NCBI GenBank assembly: GCA_026075535.2
Contig: AP026550.1
Span: 5,270,001 to 5,334,000 of the forward strand
Reading direction: 5' to 3'
From: Tricholoma matsutake
Lineage: Eukaryota; Basidiomycota; Agaricomycetes; Agaricales; Tricholomataceae
Length of the DNA stretch: 64,000 nucleotides
Positions 45,017 to 58,287 of this stretch are shown here, piece by piece. The translations under genes and the position numbers were made by a program. Under the pieces are notes generated by a model. It worked only from the letters and a program-made list of their open reading frames with translations, had not been told where the DNA came from and ran no database searches. Every line of letters starts with the position of its first letter. Position 1 is the stretch's first letter.

Positions 45017-47485
45017 TCAATTCATTCAGCACTCCTTACTCTGGTATCTCCTTGGTCTTTCCTTCATTCTCGCTTCATCCTATCTTTTCCCAAAAACTCG
45101 CCTTTATCCTAGTCAACCAGAATCTGCCATCGCCCGGACACCTGTCGACAACTTCAATCCCTTCGATAACAATGACTTCAACCTCGCTCTCGAACTACAG
45201 CGCGCGCACTTGATCCCAGAACATTCTTTGACAGTTGTATTTCCATTGGCATTGCAATCTCTGTCTTTTCTTGATGATATTTTGTTCCCATTCCTCAAAC
45301 CTTCTCCGTATATTCTAGAAATTGTCATCGTATGTCCCGTTTCGATCATCTCTGAAGCTCGACTCGCACTTCGAAGGATCCACTCATCAAACTCAGATTA
45401 TCCAGATCTTCTTTTGCACTCCTTGGTTGGCGGTCTGGATCAAGATTCAGGCGTCATAAATGCTGCTTCTCAGGTGTCTACCGAGTGGGTTTTGGTGATG
45501 AACCAGTTGGGGCTGTCGCAAACAAGTAATCATTCTCAGGCTCTCCTTCTGCATCCTCCGGTTATCCCAGTTCCCATGGGTCCAAGAGGAGTTTTTATAT
45601 CAACCAACAATGTTTCCTGTCTTCTTCCCTCTGAAGTACCTCAGAGAGCCTCATATCTTTATCCTCCTTTCGTCATGCCTGCGTCTCTTGCCATTAAACT
45701 TCAGTCGGCTAGCGAGGACCCTTGGGCTGCCTTGGGCCACCGCATCTCTGAATCCCGCTCCGATGGACTTGGTGGAATAGCAGTCGGCATGATAAAGCTG
45801 GATCCTGCGTGGTGCTCTAATCTACGTCACACAGTCATAACTCCCCCGCATTCTTTTGGATGGGATAACCAGTTTTCCAACGATGATATCACCAATTCTG
45901 CTCTTCCAGCTCAACCAGGTGGGCCGCCTACCTTTGGAATGTTTGTCATCTTCCTCCCTACGTTACACGATCTGCGTATCTTCAGCTCGCTCGCGTGCCT
46001 TCTGCAAAAGGGTAACCATGATCTCAAAGTCTTTATCTATGACGAGCTTGCTAGCTCGGACAACAAGCTGGGATGGGATGTTCGGTATATTTCTGTTGAA
46101 GGATGTCGCTTGGCCTCCAGCGTCGATTTGAGCCGCTCGCCGTTCTCTCTTCGTCTTTCAGGACGTATCGCAACAGAGTGGTTAGAAACGTTTAGTCGCC
46201 CGCCCGATATCATTTTGGGACTAAGTGAAGAGGCTTCTTTCATCGAGCTATTAGCCATTCGCCCGAATGACTTATCTAAACTCATCCGCATACCTCGGTC
46301 TGATCTTCCGTATTGTGACTGGATGGGTTCCCTATCCTTGACTGAGTGGAGAAGTTTGAATTTTCTTTCACCTCGTTACGCTTGCCTGATGGTGTTTTTC
46401 GTCAGATTGGAATACCCCTCACATTGACATCAGTATCATCACGAAAGACAGACCATACTCCTTAGCAAGGCTGTTATCCTCATTATCGAACGCAGTATTC
46501 TTTGGAGATGCGGTCGATCTCCGTATTAATCTGGAACAATCATCCGATCATACAACTATGACGATGGCTGGAAGTTTGAACTGGACACATGGAAGTCTCT
46601 TTCTTCACCATCGGGTCATTCAAGGTGGACTTCTTCCTGCTATCGTCGAGTCCTGGTACCCTAGATCAAATGATTTCTACGGCCTGCTACTTGAAGACGA
46701 CGTTGAGCTTTCCCCCCTCTTCTATGCATGGGCGAAGATGTCGCTTCTTCGATACAGGTATGCTACTGCGTTTGTAAGTTTTCGAACCTAACCTGTCTCT
46801 CAGATATGGAGACCCTAGCAACAGATCACCTCGCTTGTTCGGCATCAGCTTTTATCAACAGAAAAACGTCGAGCTCCCTATGGAGGGTCGGCGGGCTTTC
46901 AATGCCCGCAATCTGTTTTCTGCTGGTGGCATTTCCGATCCCTCGACTCCATACCTGTCTCCAGTGCCCTGCAGCTGGGGAGCAGTATACTTCCCGGAAC
47001 ATTGGCGAGAATTCCACGCCTACATTTCTCTCCGACTCTCTGAATACTCGATGAAGATTAATGATATCGTCGTTCCAAACGTGCGTTCCAATAATTGGAC
47101 AAAATCCTGGAAGAAATACTTCATCGAATTGGTGTACCTCCGTGGGTATGTGATGCTCTATCCAAATTATCGAGACTTCGTCTCCCTGTCGACGAATCAC
47201 CTTGAGGTTGGCTCCCATGTAAAATTCCGAACCAAGGAGAAGAAAGAGTCATTCATCGTGCCGCTAATGCAACTTTCTTCTCCTTCGCTCTCTTCTGGGT
47301 TACTCGAGTTGCCTGACAATACGCTTCCTGCGTGGGACTCGCTACCAGTACTGAACTTGACGGGATCCTTGACGACCCTGAAATCGCTGGCTGAGATCGG
47401 AAGACTCCGACGCACCGAGCTCACAAGGTGCATCAACGATCCCGCATGGTATGATGTACGAGACCTCATGTGCATCGACAAATAG
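45006..47485 (+). CDS. GT2-like membrane glycosyltransferase
   Basis: Model join(45006..46353, 46406..46757, 46804..47485), 793 residues. Residues about 8-27 form a hydrophobic signal anchor (WYLLGLSFILASSYLF), which predicts a type II Golgi membrane protein. The first half includes an Ile/Val-rich Rossmann-like start (EIVIVCPVSI). The second half begins ISIITKDRPYSLARLL, as in family 2 glycosyltransferases, followed by the acidic LLEDDVELSPLFYAWAK that fits a metal-binding DXD-type site, and GAVYFPEHWREFH. The acceptor is unknown. It converges with PAT1, with 94 bp between the stops. An upstream in-frame ATG at 44952 would add 18 residues inside the opposite gene. Confidence 0.75.
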
Positions 47486-47579
47486 GCTCACTTGTGATAG
47501 TTCAAAATCTTGTTCACCTGTATAATACAAAGAACAAACGTAGAAGATAATTGAAAAAATACCATGACCAACGAAAGCA

Positions 47580-50500
47580 TTACAGAGCAATCTGAGAGCT
47601 ATCTAACCCAAGGGCGTGTAGGAATAGATTTACATTGGCTAGTTTTGTCTGACGCTCGTCCTCAGTGACAACCCAACCCTTGTTCACACTCAATACATTA
47701 TCGAGAATCTTCTCACGCAGAGCCGCGACGAGGACATGATGTTGCTCAGTAGCAGCATGTAAAGCTACCGCAGCAAGCAATTGCCACACAGGCTGATCAG
47801 CTTGGTCTACTGGTTTAATCACTCCTGGAAGGGCATTCGAAGCCATTCTAGTAGAGGGGAAGAGCGAAGGAAGGTGTGGAGCGAGAAGCTGGAACATATG
47901 GTCGAACATGAGTTGCCTGGCACCAATTGTCATGTTAGAGGCAGACGGGAAAAGGGTTAGTCCTGCATACCATTGCTGAGCCTCTTCCGGTGTTGGCATC
48001 TCGGCTAGTTCAATACCACCTGATAGCGCTTGTTTCATGACCTCTACTCGACTGAGGAATAAAGTCAACAGAGCAACTCCAGCCTAAGCCCGTAATTCAG
48101 TCAGGGTTGGTGCGCAAGAAAGGGCAACACAATTTACGTACCCCTGATCGTGCGACCAGCACAATGCTAGTCCGGTCCAGTAAGAGACCTAGGAGACCTG
48201 TGACAAGTCGAAGATCCGCTCTTGCAACAACAGGCAAGATACTATGTAAGACACCCAACAGGAATGCTTCAGATTGGCGCTCTGCGTCTGCACGTTCTCT
48301 TGAATCCTCGAAAGTGTCAAGCAAAGGCGCCTGTTGGACAACATCTAGTTGATCGAAGCATGCCACAAGTAGAGTCAAGAGCGTAAACATCCTTTGATGA
48401 CTTAGGTGACGAGTAAGCCTCGGTAAGATCTTTTTGCCTTTACTTGGGATCAGGAGTGAGATGAACGGATGTGGATTGCTAGACAGAGAAGGTAGCTAAG
48501 AAATGCTGATCCCCATGAGAGGAAATGAAAATACCTGGTTTCGAGCGGCACCATGACCTTTAAACCATCCCAGAGTTCATCAACTGCTTTATCATACTCT
48601 CTTTTCCTACGGAACGGTCAATGATGAATAGTCATAGGTTCGCCAGAAAGGCTCACCACTCCTTTGCTTGTTCCTCTCCTTCGTCCGAGGTGATTTCGTT
48701 CCTCTTGATCCCTTCTGTTTTGAACAGTACATCATAAAGATTTTCCAAAGCTACCAGGATCTGCCGACGAGTTAAGGGTTCCCTACGAACCAGGTTGTCC
48801 GTCTAACACAAAAATGTGTGAATGAAATCATTGGATTGCGCGATTTCGCATCACTCACATCGCCTACAGTACCCAAGGCTTCCCGGCCTAACTTGGCGGC
48901 CTCCTTAGCAGCACCTTCGTTTGCATTCTGGATGGAGTCTTTGGATATGTGCGCATGAGCTGGAGACATCATCGGGGAGGAACTATGATTTGCAGCATCG
49001 ACTTGAAGAAGTTGCCGGGGGGCTGCCTTATAGCTTCGACCCGAGGTTTTTCCGAGGGCGCCTTGAAGACTGTGAAGTGCTTAGCAATAGTTGTCAGTAC
49101 ACTTACGCTATTCACTAGACAGAACAACCCACAATGAAGGCCTTTCTCCTGTTCTCTCTTCCTGGCATTACTAACGATCCTTTCAACCTGTTGCTCCATC
49201 CGTAACATTGCGTTAGGTCGCCGATTGCCACCTTTTTGGGCCAACCCAAGACCAACGCCGCCTCCCGAAGTGAACTTCAGCACACGCTCATCCTGAGACT
49301 GGATGCCCATGCGAGATCGTTGAATGGCCCCATACACTTGAGCATAAAAGTCATCTGCGTAGGGATCCTGGGTGACGAGCTGAGAAACTTGGATTCTGGT
49401 AATGAAATCCTTGTCTGATTGGGTCATAAGGTCGTTGTACCGCGCCTTGATCGAAGATTAGCACTCAGCATGAAAATCAGACGAGGACCTTCTTCACCAT
49501 ATGAGCAATCTTCAGAGCCTTTCTTCGTCTCTTTTCTTCCATTTTCTCCGCCTCGACAATCTTCTTCATCGCCTCCATTCTTAAAGACTCTTGCTCTACC
49601 TGTGTGGATGCACCTTGCATTTCCTGCATAAATTCAACTTGCGCGATTTCCGAGAGGAGTCGCTGCTGTAACTGTATGTTCTGAGGGAAATAATGCATAT
49701 TCTCCTGTGCTGATGATGAGAAGGTACTGTGCCCGGCAGCAGGAGACTCGGAGCGTTGATGTAGGGCTTGAACAGCCTGTAACTCAGCGACTGTCGGACC
49801 GGAAGGTTGCCTACGATGGACAACGTGATTTGGACTGTGGGTTTTTTGCATATTCATCTGGACAATCCTTTGTCGTTCCATTTGACGCTCCAATTCCTCT
49901 AACCGCAGCTGCTCATGTAGTTCCAGAAAGCGCTGCTGTTGCTGTAATTCTTGCTGCTGCTGGAGGAGAAGAATTTGACGCTGGTGCTCATGGAAACGAG
50001 GAGATTGAGAAGCGCTGGGAAGCATTCGGGGTGGAGGTGTTTGGTGGTGAAGCTGCTCTCTCTGATGCTGCTGTTGTAAGGCACGCTGAATCTGAAGCTG
50101 CTGTTGCTGCTCTTGTTGATACTGAAGGATTTGTTGATGCTGCAACTCTTGTTCCTGCTGCTGCTGAAGTATACGCAGGTTTTCCTCTTCTTGTTGTAAC
50201 AGCAACTGTTGCTGCTGTCGCCGAGCTGCTGCGCGAGATTGGTTAGCTGCCAGAAGCATCTCAGCCTCGATTTCTTGAAGGGTCCGAACACCAGTTTGGG
50301 TTGTTACAGAGGTACTTGGTTGGTGGCCGACTATGGGTGATGCTCTCCCAAGGTATGGAGATAACCTGGACGAAGATGGTGAGCCTCGACGAAGGTCATT
50401 GACAGCAGAGCGACCAGCGCCATTAACTCGAGGAAGAACAGAAAACGGTGACTTGTCGTCCCATATTGCCTCCAAGGAATTAGTGAGGGGTGGAACTAGC

Positions 50501-50937
50501 AATGAAACAGAGGGTCAAGAGTAGCACACGCGAGCCACATTTTGGTAAAATCGTACGAGGTTGACTGGGCTTGGGGGAAGGAGCTGGCTTTTTGGCTTGA
50601 CGAGACTGCTCTTGAACAACTTTCTCAAGATTCCTCAATGGGCGGACGGGGTGAGGTAAAGCTGGATTAGAGAAGTCAAAGTCTTTCCCTGAGAAAAGCT
50701 GTCAGAACCTTGATCGCTTTGCAGACTGAGAAGGACGCTCTCACCGACGCTGCCCACTCCACCAAAAGTCTCATTGTTCAGTTCATCACCTCCCTCTTGC
50801 AGGAGATCTCCCAGACCGTCGTATCCTTCTTCGCCCCAAGTATAAACAGCGACGTCGTCAGATTGATGTACATCACCCTTCTTGAAATTGAGCTTTTCCT
50901 GTTCTAGATCGCTTTGTTCGAAACCGAAGAAAGCCAT
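47580..50937 (-). CDS. PAT1: Pat1, mRNA decapping activator
   Basis: Model complement(join(47580..48083, 48142..48478, 48535..48606, 48657..48802, 48859..49069, 49129..49445, 49498..50495, 50557..50688, 50745..50937)), 969 residues. Pat1 links Dhh1, Lsm1-7 and Dcp2 in cytoplasmic P-bodies. The N-terminus MAFFGFEQ with VYTWGEEGYDGLGD and ETFGG is the conserved Pat1 head. A Gln-rich coiled stretch follows (about 49860-50250). The core has DKDFITRIQVSQLVTQDPYADDFYAQVY, cited here only as its start and end words, and the C-terminal Pat-C helical domain ends VNLFLHALGLDSSQIAL. The junction 49129/49069 is the least certain; other phases are possible there. The start lies 131 bp downstream of the glycogen debranching enzyme stop, on the same strand. 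Confidence 0.9.
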
Positions 50938-51067
50938 GAAGACATGAAGAGAAAAAGATATTGAGGAACGGTAGTAACAAGCTTCAAGTTTGTTTTCATT
51001 GTCTATGCCAAACACTTGTTCTACAAATTACAATCACTTCATGTCCCAATCTATCATTTGTTTCGAT

Positions 51068-54000
51068 CTATCCTTTCTTTCCGTGCTTCCTGTATACAGT
51101 CTCTAAAAAGTCTAACAGTGTGCTGGCGCTCCAGGCTTGCGTGTTGCAAGAGTCTGAGCAGTGCTGCCCATTTTCATTTGTCAGCTCAGGTATTCCGGCC
51201 CAAGGATCGTTCTGGATATGATGGCGAGGAGAGAGCAAAATCTGATGGAGATGGTATAGAACCTTCATTGTGTCCTACACAAATTTGTTAGTATAATCTG
51301 TGCATGTCAGCAGACATCGACTTACCTCTCCTGTTCCTCCACACGTTGCGAAGTGGAGATAGGCACGCAAAAAGTATCCCAACGGCCATCCCCATTCGGG
51401 ACCCTGCATAAAACATTCTTAACATAATAGAAACGTGCGAGGGAAAAAAATCAAACATTATGATAGTTCAATCCTTTCGCAATCGCTGGGTCGGACGAAT
51501 CGTTGGCATTATCGTAGGTAGGACGATACTGGAGATCCATGGGGTCTAATGTCTTCATCCCAAGCGGCCCTCGCAAAACATGGTCTGCAAGTTCCAGAGC
51601 GCCAAGAGCATGCTGAGTATTGAACATCTCCGGGGCCACAGTCATGGCAATCGGGAAGTTTGGACGGAATTGATAATCAGACCACTCTCTTCCAGGGCCA
51701 GAGCCGTAGACATCTTTATATATGCCTCTACGGTCGACTACTGCTGAATTTATTTTATACTTGGTATCATCCGATGGGTCTGGAGCGCGGAGGGATGTTG
51801 TAAATGAACAAGATCATACGGGACGAGGGCCTTACCAAGTGGCACGTAGTAACATTTCTCGAAAGACGCTTGGATCAAATCGGACCATTCTTTGTATGTC
51901 ACGAGTCGTTCTTGCCCTTTGACTGTTAACAATGGTCAAAAACCCATATTTTTACAATTTTGGGTACCACTCACTCTGCGCATGAACTCCCTTGAAAAGA
52001 AATTTGCCGGCTCTGGACAGCTCGTCCAACCATCTGAGAGTGCTCTTCAACAGCCCAGTGATCTCCACAGGTGCGCCATCTCTCGGTGTCCCAGGAACAC
52101 CCTTGGTACCTGCTCTCTGCGATTCCCCCATCTTGTCCATCCATGTCCCACAATTGTACTGACTTCCCCCGAAGATGAGCCCAGTTTTCCAATCAACATA
52201 TATGTCGATGTTGAACCCATTATCACTCATCTGCCTGTCGAGGTCCGGCCCAGCATTATGCTCCCTAAAATGAATACCATCCGCATGGCGCTGAAGAATC
52301 TCCTGTATAATTTCAGCAACATTGCTCGTGTAGGCATAAGCACGTCGATCATCCCAAGGAACCCAAGTGTCGTCCTTCGGAAATCGGCGCTTGACGGACT
52401 CAGAAAGTATGGAAAGGCCGTCAGGAGCACTGACGACATAATCCTGGATATTCTGCAGCATCCACCAAGGTGAGTCACGAGAGTTATATCTATGAACAAA
52501 AGCCTGAGCATGGAATAAGGTGAATACCAAGCAACCATACCGGGGATTGCGTACTGAGTCCAATAAATTGGGAATCAAACCATGCTTCAGCGTGGAGGCG
52601 AACGCAAGGATGTGCTTCTTGGCGCCATCAAAGTTTCCCGTCGTCAGAAAGAGTCCCCGCAGAGAGATGAACACATCCCGGCCCCAGCATCTGGCCCACC
52701 CAGCGGTAAAATGCGGAAGACCGGCAGCCAGAGAGGGTGTGGCAATCACAGGGTCAAGTGACGCTGACTTGACTGTCCCGTGCATTTGGACGGCACACAT
52801 TGCGAGGTCACGGCTAAAACTGTGGCCTTGAACTATAAATTCTGATGATTGCTCGATAACTGCACGACGCGCTGCCCTGTATGCCTCAGAAATAACGAGT
52901 GCAAAATATTTTGGCCGTAGGAAATTCGGAACGTTCATCTTAATGCGCTCAAAACGTTCCTTGATCCATTGAGCAGGTTTCTCCAGCCTGGGGAACATCC
53001 CTAGTTGGCTAAGGAAATAGCAAAACAGTGAGTAATGAGGACAACCGCAAAGGCTACGAATCATGGTTACGCACTGAGTCAATCGCTGGTGGACATAATC
53101 CAAAGCCCAGATACCTTCTCTTAAATGCGCACAGAGCGGGTGACCAAGATCATTATACCTCATGATACTTCTCAACGGATGCATCCAACCCTCTAACCCA
53201 CAATACACCAACTTCCCTAGACCTGGTATATCATATACTCCAAACTGGCCGTCAGTCGCGTCACGTTCTTCTCCATCGGCACGATACAGAATTACATTGA
53301 GGTCTACCAGAGAAAGGGCACTGAACGCTTCCTGTGCCCCAGAAGAGCAGAACATGTCAAGCGACGCGTCATGTTCCTGGAGCTGCGTCTCGAAAAGCAT
53401 GATGCTACCTGGTGGAAAAAACTCTGGGACAACAACTTTCGCGTATGGACCATCGTGATCGAGGCCCTGCGGAACAACAATGGAAGCCATTTCTACCAGT
53501 TTGGATGGTAGGCCGCGAAGAGCCTTGCCATCCGTTGGGACTTCGTACGAAGAGATATCAAGACTTGTTCCAAGAATAAATTTCGCGCGCGTTCGGCGGA
53601 GTTTGATGGGGTTGACTGTCAATTACCATGTCAGCACCATTTCTGGGATATGAATACAGTGCGCACTGAATCCACGATCTTTCGATCCCTTAGAAAACGC
53701 TGTGTGGGCAACCAACAAGTACCCTTTCTGAGTAGCAGGCTGCACACGATGTACCACAATGTACTAGCCCATAGTTTACAAGAGTCAGCAGATGATCAGA
53801 GGAAATTGAAACAAATTGCGACAAACGTCATTTTCCTGATGCACATGCCCCTCTTCGTACCCACCTAACACCATCTCTAGGTGCAACCCATTCAGCACCC
53901 TCTTAACTCGCGAAATGCCGCTTTCATATCCTAATCCATTAATTTGATACACGCGCTTCTCATGCACCAGGTTTAGGAGCTTGGGGTACAGATCATCGAA

Positions 54001-56579
54001 CCCTTTTACGGAGCCAATGGCGCTGTAACTGAAAGTAACAAGAGCGCCAGTCGAGAGGGCATCTTCTGCGGAACGTTTGTCCAAAGGAGATTCATTATCA
54101 TGAGTGAGATCGTAGAAAAGGGCATGGGGTAGAGAACCACTAAGCGGGCTAACGACACAGGTGCGTACAGGCCCCTTTCCGGTCGGTGAGGGCATCTCTT
54201 CAACACTTGTCAGACAAGCTCTATCCATTGAACCTGCCACAGGGCAAAAGGTCAATGACGCGTATTACCTCAAAGCAGGAGAACATACCGATAGGTTTCC
54301 CGATACCATGCCTGTAAACCAATCTCGATAGTTCCTTTACATCATACCCATTCCCGCTCTCTCTGATCAAACTATTCACGCCCAGCTCCCTGACGAACAT
54401 CAAATCCATGTCCTCACTCCCCGTGAACAGCTCCGCGCAGACATATAAATCAGGCCTTACAACTCGGGCTGCATCCAGAATCGCCGTGCCTACCTCCAGA
54501 GGTGTGGAATGGCAGTTATCAATGCGAAATCCATCAAATGTACTCGCAAGGGAGGTTACATATGAAGTCATGTGCGCCCATAGCCATGGATTTGCGGAGG
54601 GAGAGGATCCATAACGCAATTTAACGCAGTCGCCCCAAACGATGACTTCGCGTCGGAGGTAGGCTTTGGATGGTGGTAGGGCAAAATTTTGGAGGGGATC
54701 AGCATTCCATATCCATCCGTTGTTGGCGAGGGAGTACACAAGAGGGTCTGCATTTGGCGTAGGCTTCAACCGCGTGAAGTAGAGCTCGACAAACGGGTTA
54801 CTGCGTTGGAGTAATCAGTGTTTATCTCCACTCACAAAACTCGTCGACTCACTCTTTGTCAATTTTGCCTAGCTTTGGACCATGATCATCCAATCTCGTA
54901 TACCTGACCCGATTTCTCATATTGTCCATCGCAACCTTCATATCTTCCTCCCACTCCCTGTAAAGAGGGATATTAATAACATCCACCACCCTGATCCAGG
55001 CATCGGCTAGGGCATCGATATCCTCCACGTCCACAAAAGCAGCCTTGGCGAGTGACGCAGACACGTCCGCATCCACGTAAACACCAAATCTCGAGGCCAG
55101 CTCCCCTAGTCCGGTGATCTTACCCTGAGTTTTGACGATTTCCGCGAGCTCGGAAACAGACTGTCCTTTGATGTCGGGCCCTGACCATGGCTGGTATGTC
55201 ACAGAACGCAGAGCATTCCTGATGGAGTTCCTTTCCTGTCGCACATCCAAGACGTAGAATTGCCAGAGTTCTAAATCTCTGATATCGTCCTTAAACGTAT
55301 TGATGAGGACGTCAAGATCTGCCTCTGAAGTGATTTGTGTCGGGAGACCTCTCGCAATAAGAGAATTAGAGAACTGAATGATTGCGGAGTCGAGCTCAAG
55401 GGCAGGGGCCAGATGGGGAGAGTTGGCAGGACTGTACCCTTCACACAGATATATGAATAAGGGTATAACTCACTTGCATGTAGAATGACGCACCAGCTTC
55501 TGGATGGTCGAGGAGCCATGGACTATCGTTTGCTGTATGATTCAGCACGATGTCCGTCATACTAAGTAATCCGTATTCTTCTCTAGCGAGATTTAGTGTT
55601 TGTTCCACCGTGGTGGCGTCTGCGCCAACATTCTCATCATAAAGCAATTGGGATCTGATAGAATATGGGCTTCCGCTCTCGCCTCTTTCCTGTAACGGAG
55701 TCCAGTGAAGCATCGTGTAACCCCTTTGACTAGCTTCTTCGAAATGCTTCCTCCACTGATCCATGGGACCCATCCATTTGGACACGACAGTCAAGATTGC
55801 CAGCCCATTAAGTGGGAGGTTAACATACTGGTCCTTACTGACCACCGCACCACCGCTGGCAGGGGACAAGGGAGTCAAAGTATCAGGATCCAAGATGGCT
55901 GTGCGAGCTTTAATTTTAAGGACGGGATCAATGGTGAAATAGCCACGTCTGCCCTTGACCCTGTCGCGCTGGTTATCGCCATCATATTCGATCCAGTACA
56001 CAAACGCGCCAGCATGGGATATTGGTAGATCGACATGAATAGACTTTGAATAATCAGTAGGTAGCCTGGAAGGTGGGTCAATATATGCGCGCTACATTTT
56101 GTACAAAAGTCTACCTTCTCTTGGCAAAGCGATCTCGCCCAAAGGTTCCGCCGTCTAGGGGAAAGTTGGTCTTGAACACGCCGTTTCTAGCAGCAGGATG
56201 ACCAGCTTCGATTGAGACGCGCAAAATATATGGCACATATGCCGGTGGTAGTCTAATGTACTGGATTGGCGGGTCACTGATAGCTGCTGGGAGAGAAAGC
56301 AGTAGAACATACTGAGCCGTCTTTGTATGGACCTCCGTCTTTATCAAGATGCAATTCGAATACCTGGATGGGAACCTCGCCTGGCCGGATATACGACTGG
56401 AAAAACTGGATGGCTTCATCAGCGGGAGTCTTTGGGATTGTTGGAGATCCAGAGGGGGAAGGAGAGCCAGACTTGGAACGCTTGGGGATTGAAATCTGTT
56501 TGCCATATGCATTATTTTTGCCCTTTGCCATCGTTACGGACGATGAGGAGGCGTGAATGGATTTGGGAGATGATGTCAT
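51068..56579 (-). CDS. GDB1: Glycogen debranching enzyme (bifunctional)
   Basis: Model complement(join(51068..51274, 51326..51403, 51457..51779, 51836..51922, 51975..52489, 52541..53008, 53075..53615, 53667..53763, 53827..54233, 54289..54800, 54853..55438, 55494..56065, 56115..56260, 56313..56579)), 1,601 residues, 14 exons. The N-terminal half is the 4-alpha-glucanotransferase: VVSKWMG, TDIVLNHTANDS, nucleophile in DGFRIDNCHSTP, acid/base in CAELFTGS. The C-terminal half is the amylo-1,6-glucosidase: CWGRDVFISLRGL, NCGTWMDKMG, PEWGWPLGYFLRA. Together they remove glycogen branches after phosphorylase. Length matches the yeast enzyme (about 1,540). The first 55 or so residues are Ser/Lys-rich and poorly conserved, and Met17 is another possible start. 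Confidence 0.96.
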
Positions 56580-56715
56580 CTTTTGGATATTGTTTATTTA
56601 ACAATCAGACGAATTATTAACAATTGATACCTGTATGAGATCCGTATACTATATATCGTGTAGCCAGTGCTGAATAGAATCCCTCCCTCCAAGTACTTTT
56701 CATCTCCTAGCACGG

Positions 56716-57950
56716 TCAATCTGCGCGGATCGCAGCCTCTTCCAGGATCGCATGTTAAACACTTCAAAACCAACCAAGGTGAAATTTCGTGCTCACTGAA
56801 AAACTCATAAGATAGCCAGCAAAGCGCAGTACTGGGCATGATCGTCAGTACCCGTGGTGTCAAGCCTCGACTAAATCCTTTCAATCCGTCTCGTCTCCAT
56901 ATAACTCGAAAGGCATCCATCATTCCCTTAACATTTCGAATATCCGTATCGGTCGACGTTCCTCTAGTTTGTAAAATCGTCTTTGCTACATCTAACGGCG
57001 TCGTTACACCGGCGGCCACTGCACCCGCTACGGCACCGGAAAGAATATGAGTCGTAGGAGAGTATTGTCGAGAAGGGTTCAGGAATCGTTTACACTGCTC
57101 GTATACTGTTAATTGGATCGCATTAAACGGTATTGAAATGGCCAATGTCGTAGGGTAGGACACATAGAAAGCTGAAAGGCCTTCATTTCGGAATACCACC
57201 CGAGCGCACGTGAGGACGGATCGAAATTCAGATTTGTGGACCTGCATCCTTTGCTTGACGACTAGACGAGGAAATGTGTGAAAAAGTCAGGCTGAGACCA
57301 TCTTCGCGCACCATCGAAGGGATTCATCAACGCGTCACTCGCAATAGTCGCTGAAGCACCAGCCAATGCTACGGGACACGAAGGAGAGAGGCATTAGAGC
57401 TGATTCATCGCAGAAGAGACACAAAACTTACAGGTCGCAACCCATTGATTACCAGCCTCATTCCCACCTGCCAGCTCCTTCACCGCCTCTAGTGTTCCGA
57501 AATGGACCGCATGAGCTGGGCCAGCGCCCAGCACGACCGATGATACGCCACGCCAGAGGGCCCTCATTCCTTCCGTAGATGATATTCGCGTGAAAGCATT
57601 GCCAACGCTACTGTAAACCGCTACTGGTGATGCAGAAAAGACCTGCATTCGTGTCTATCGACCTATGAGGACGCGATGTTGTAAGCTCAGACTGGAGTTC
57701 CATGACTCACTTTGATACTGTCTACGGGGAACATGACTACGTGCTCAGATATGCCTGCCTATAAGCAAGTCAGGTGTTTGAATTGAATCGAGATTGGTTG
57801 AACTATACTAGGGCCCCTGCGAGCATGTTAACCTGTATTATGGTCAAAGACAAGACTGTCAGATAGGTTTCTGACATGTATATAGTAAGTAACACGCACA
57901 GGAAGACCTGCATTTGGTGGTAGGGCCTCATAATCTACTTCTTGAGCCAT
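56716..57950 (-). CDS. MRS4: Mitoferrin, mitochondrial iron carrier (Mrs3/4-like)
   Basis: Model complement(join(56716..56738, 56797..57261, 57312..57368, 57432..57654, 57711..57758, 57809..57832, 57900..57950)), 296 residues. There are three carrier repeats, each with the signature: PVDSIKTRMQ, PFDVVKQRMQ and PLDVAKTILQ. AGISEHVVMFPVDS, GAGPAHAVHFGTLE and ASDALMNPFD are typical of the mitoferrin branch that moves ferrous iron across the inner membrane for heme and Fe-S synthesis. Exons of 24, 48 and 23 nt are unusually small. The last one supplies the C-terminus KAAIRAD; reading through that intron would give a nonsense tail to 56594. The glycogen debranching enzyme starts 136 bp downstream on the same strand. 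Confidence 0.92.
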
Positions 57951-58287
57951 ATACCACGGCCTGGAGACACTCAGGCAAAGGCAGGTTACTTAGGAGGAAG
58001 AAAGAAAGAAGCCTTAGCAGGCAGATTTTTTTCGTATGTCCGGGATATCCAAAAAAGGAAATCAAAGGGTTCATTATAGTAAATATAATTAGATGCCGGC
58101 CGCAGAGTCATGCAACTGTCGACTTTTCCTGTCAACTCGTCAAAGTTAGTGATTCCATACGAAAGCAGCTTCTTCATACATTCACTACCAAAAAGACTAC
58201 CATTAATTTGCTTCATCATACCAAGCAACGAAACGTGCCAAGTGCCGCCGCAGCCACGAATATAGTTCACACCCCTAGTAATATATA

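Noticed and set aside
49707..50246. 179-codon plus-strand frame rich in Ala and Val
   Set aside because: It is the antisense of the Gln-rich part of PAT1.
56594..56796. C-terminal extension of the mitoferrin to 56594
   Set aside because: It reads through a good GT..AG intron; splicing gives the family-like end KAAIRAD.
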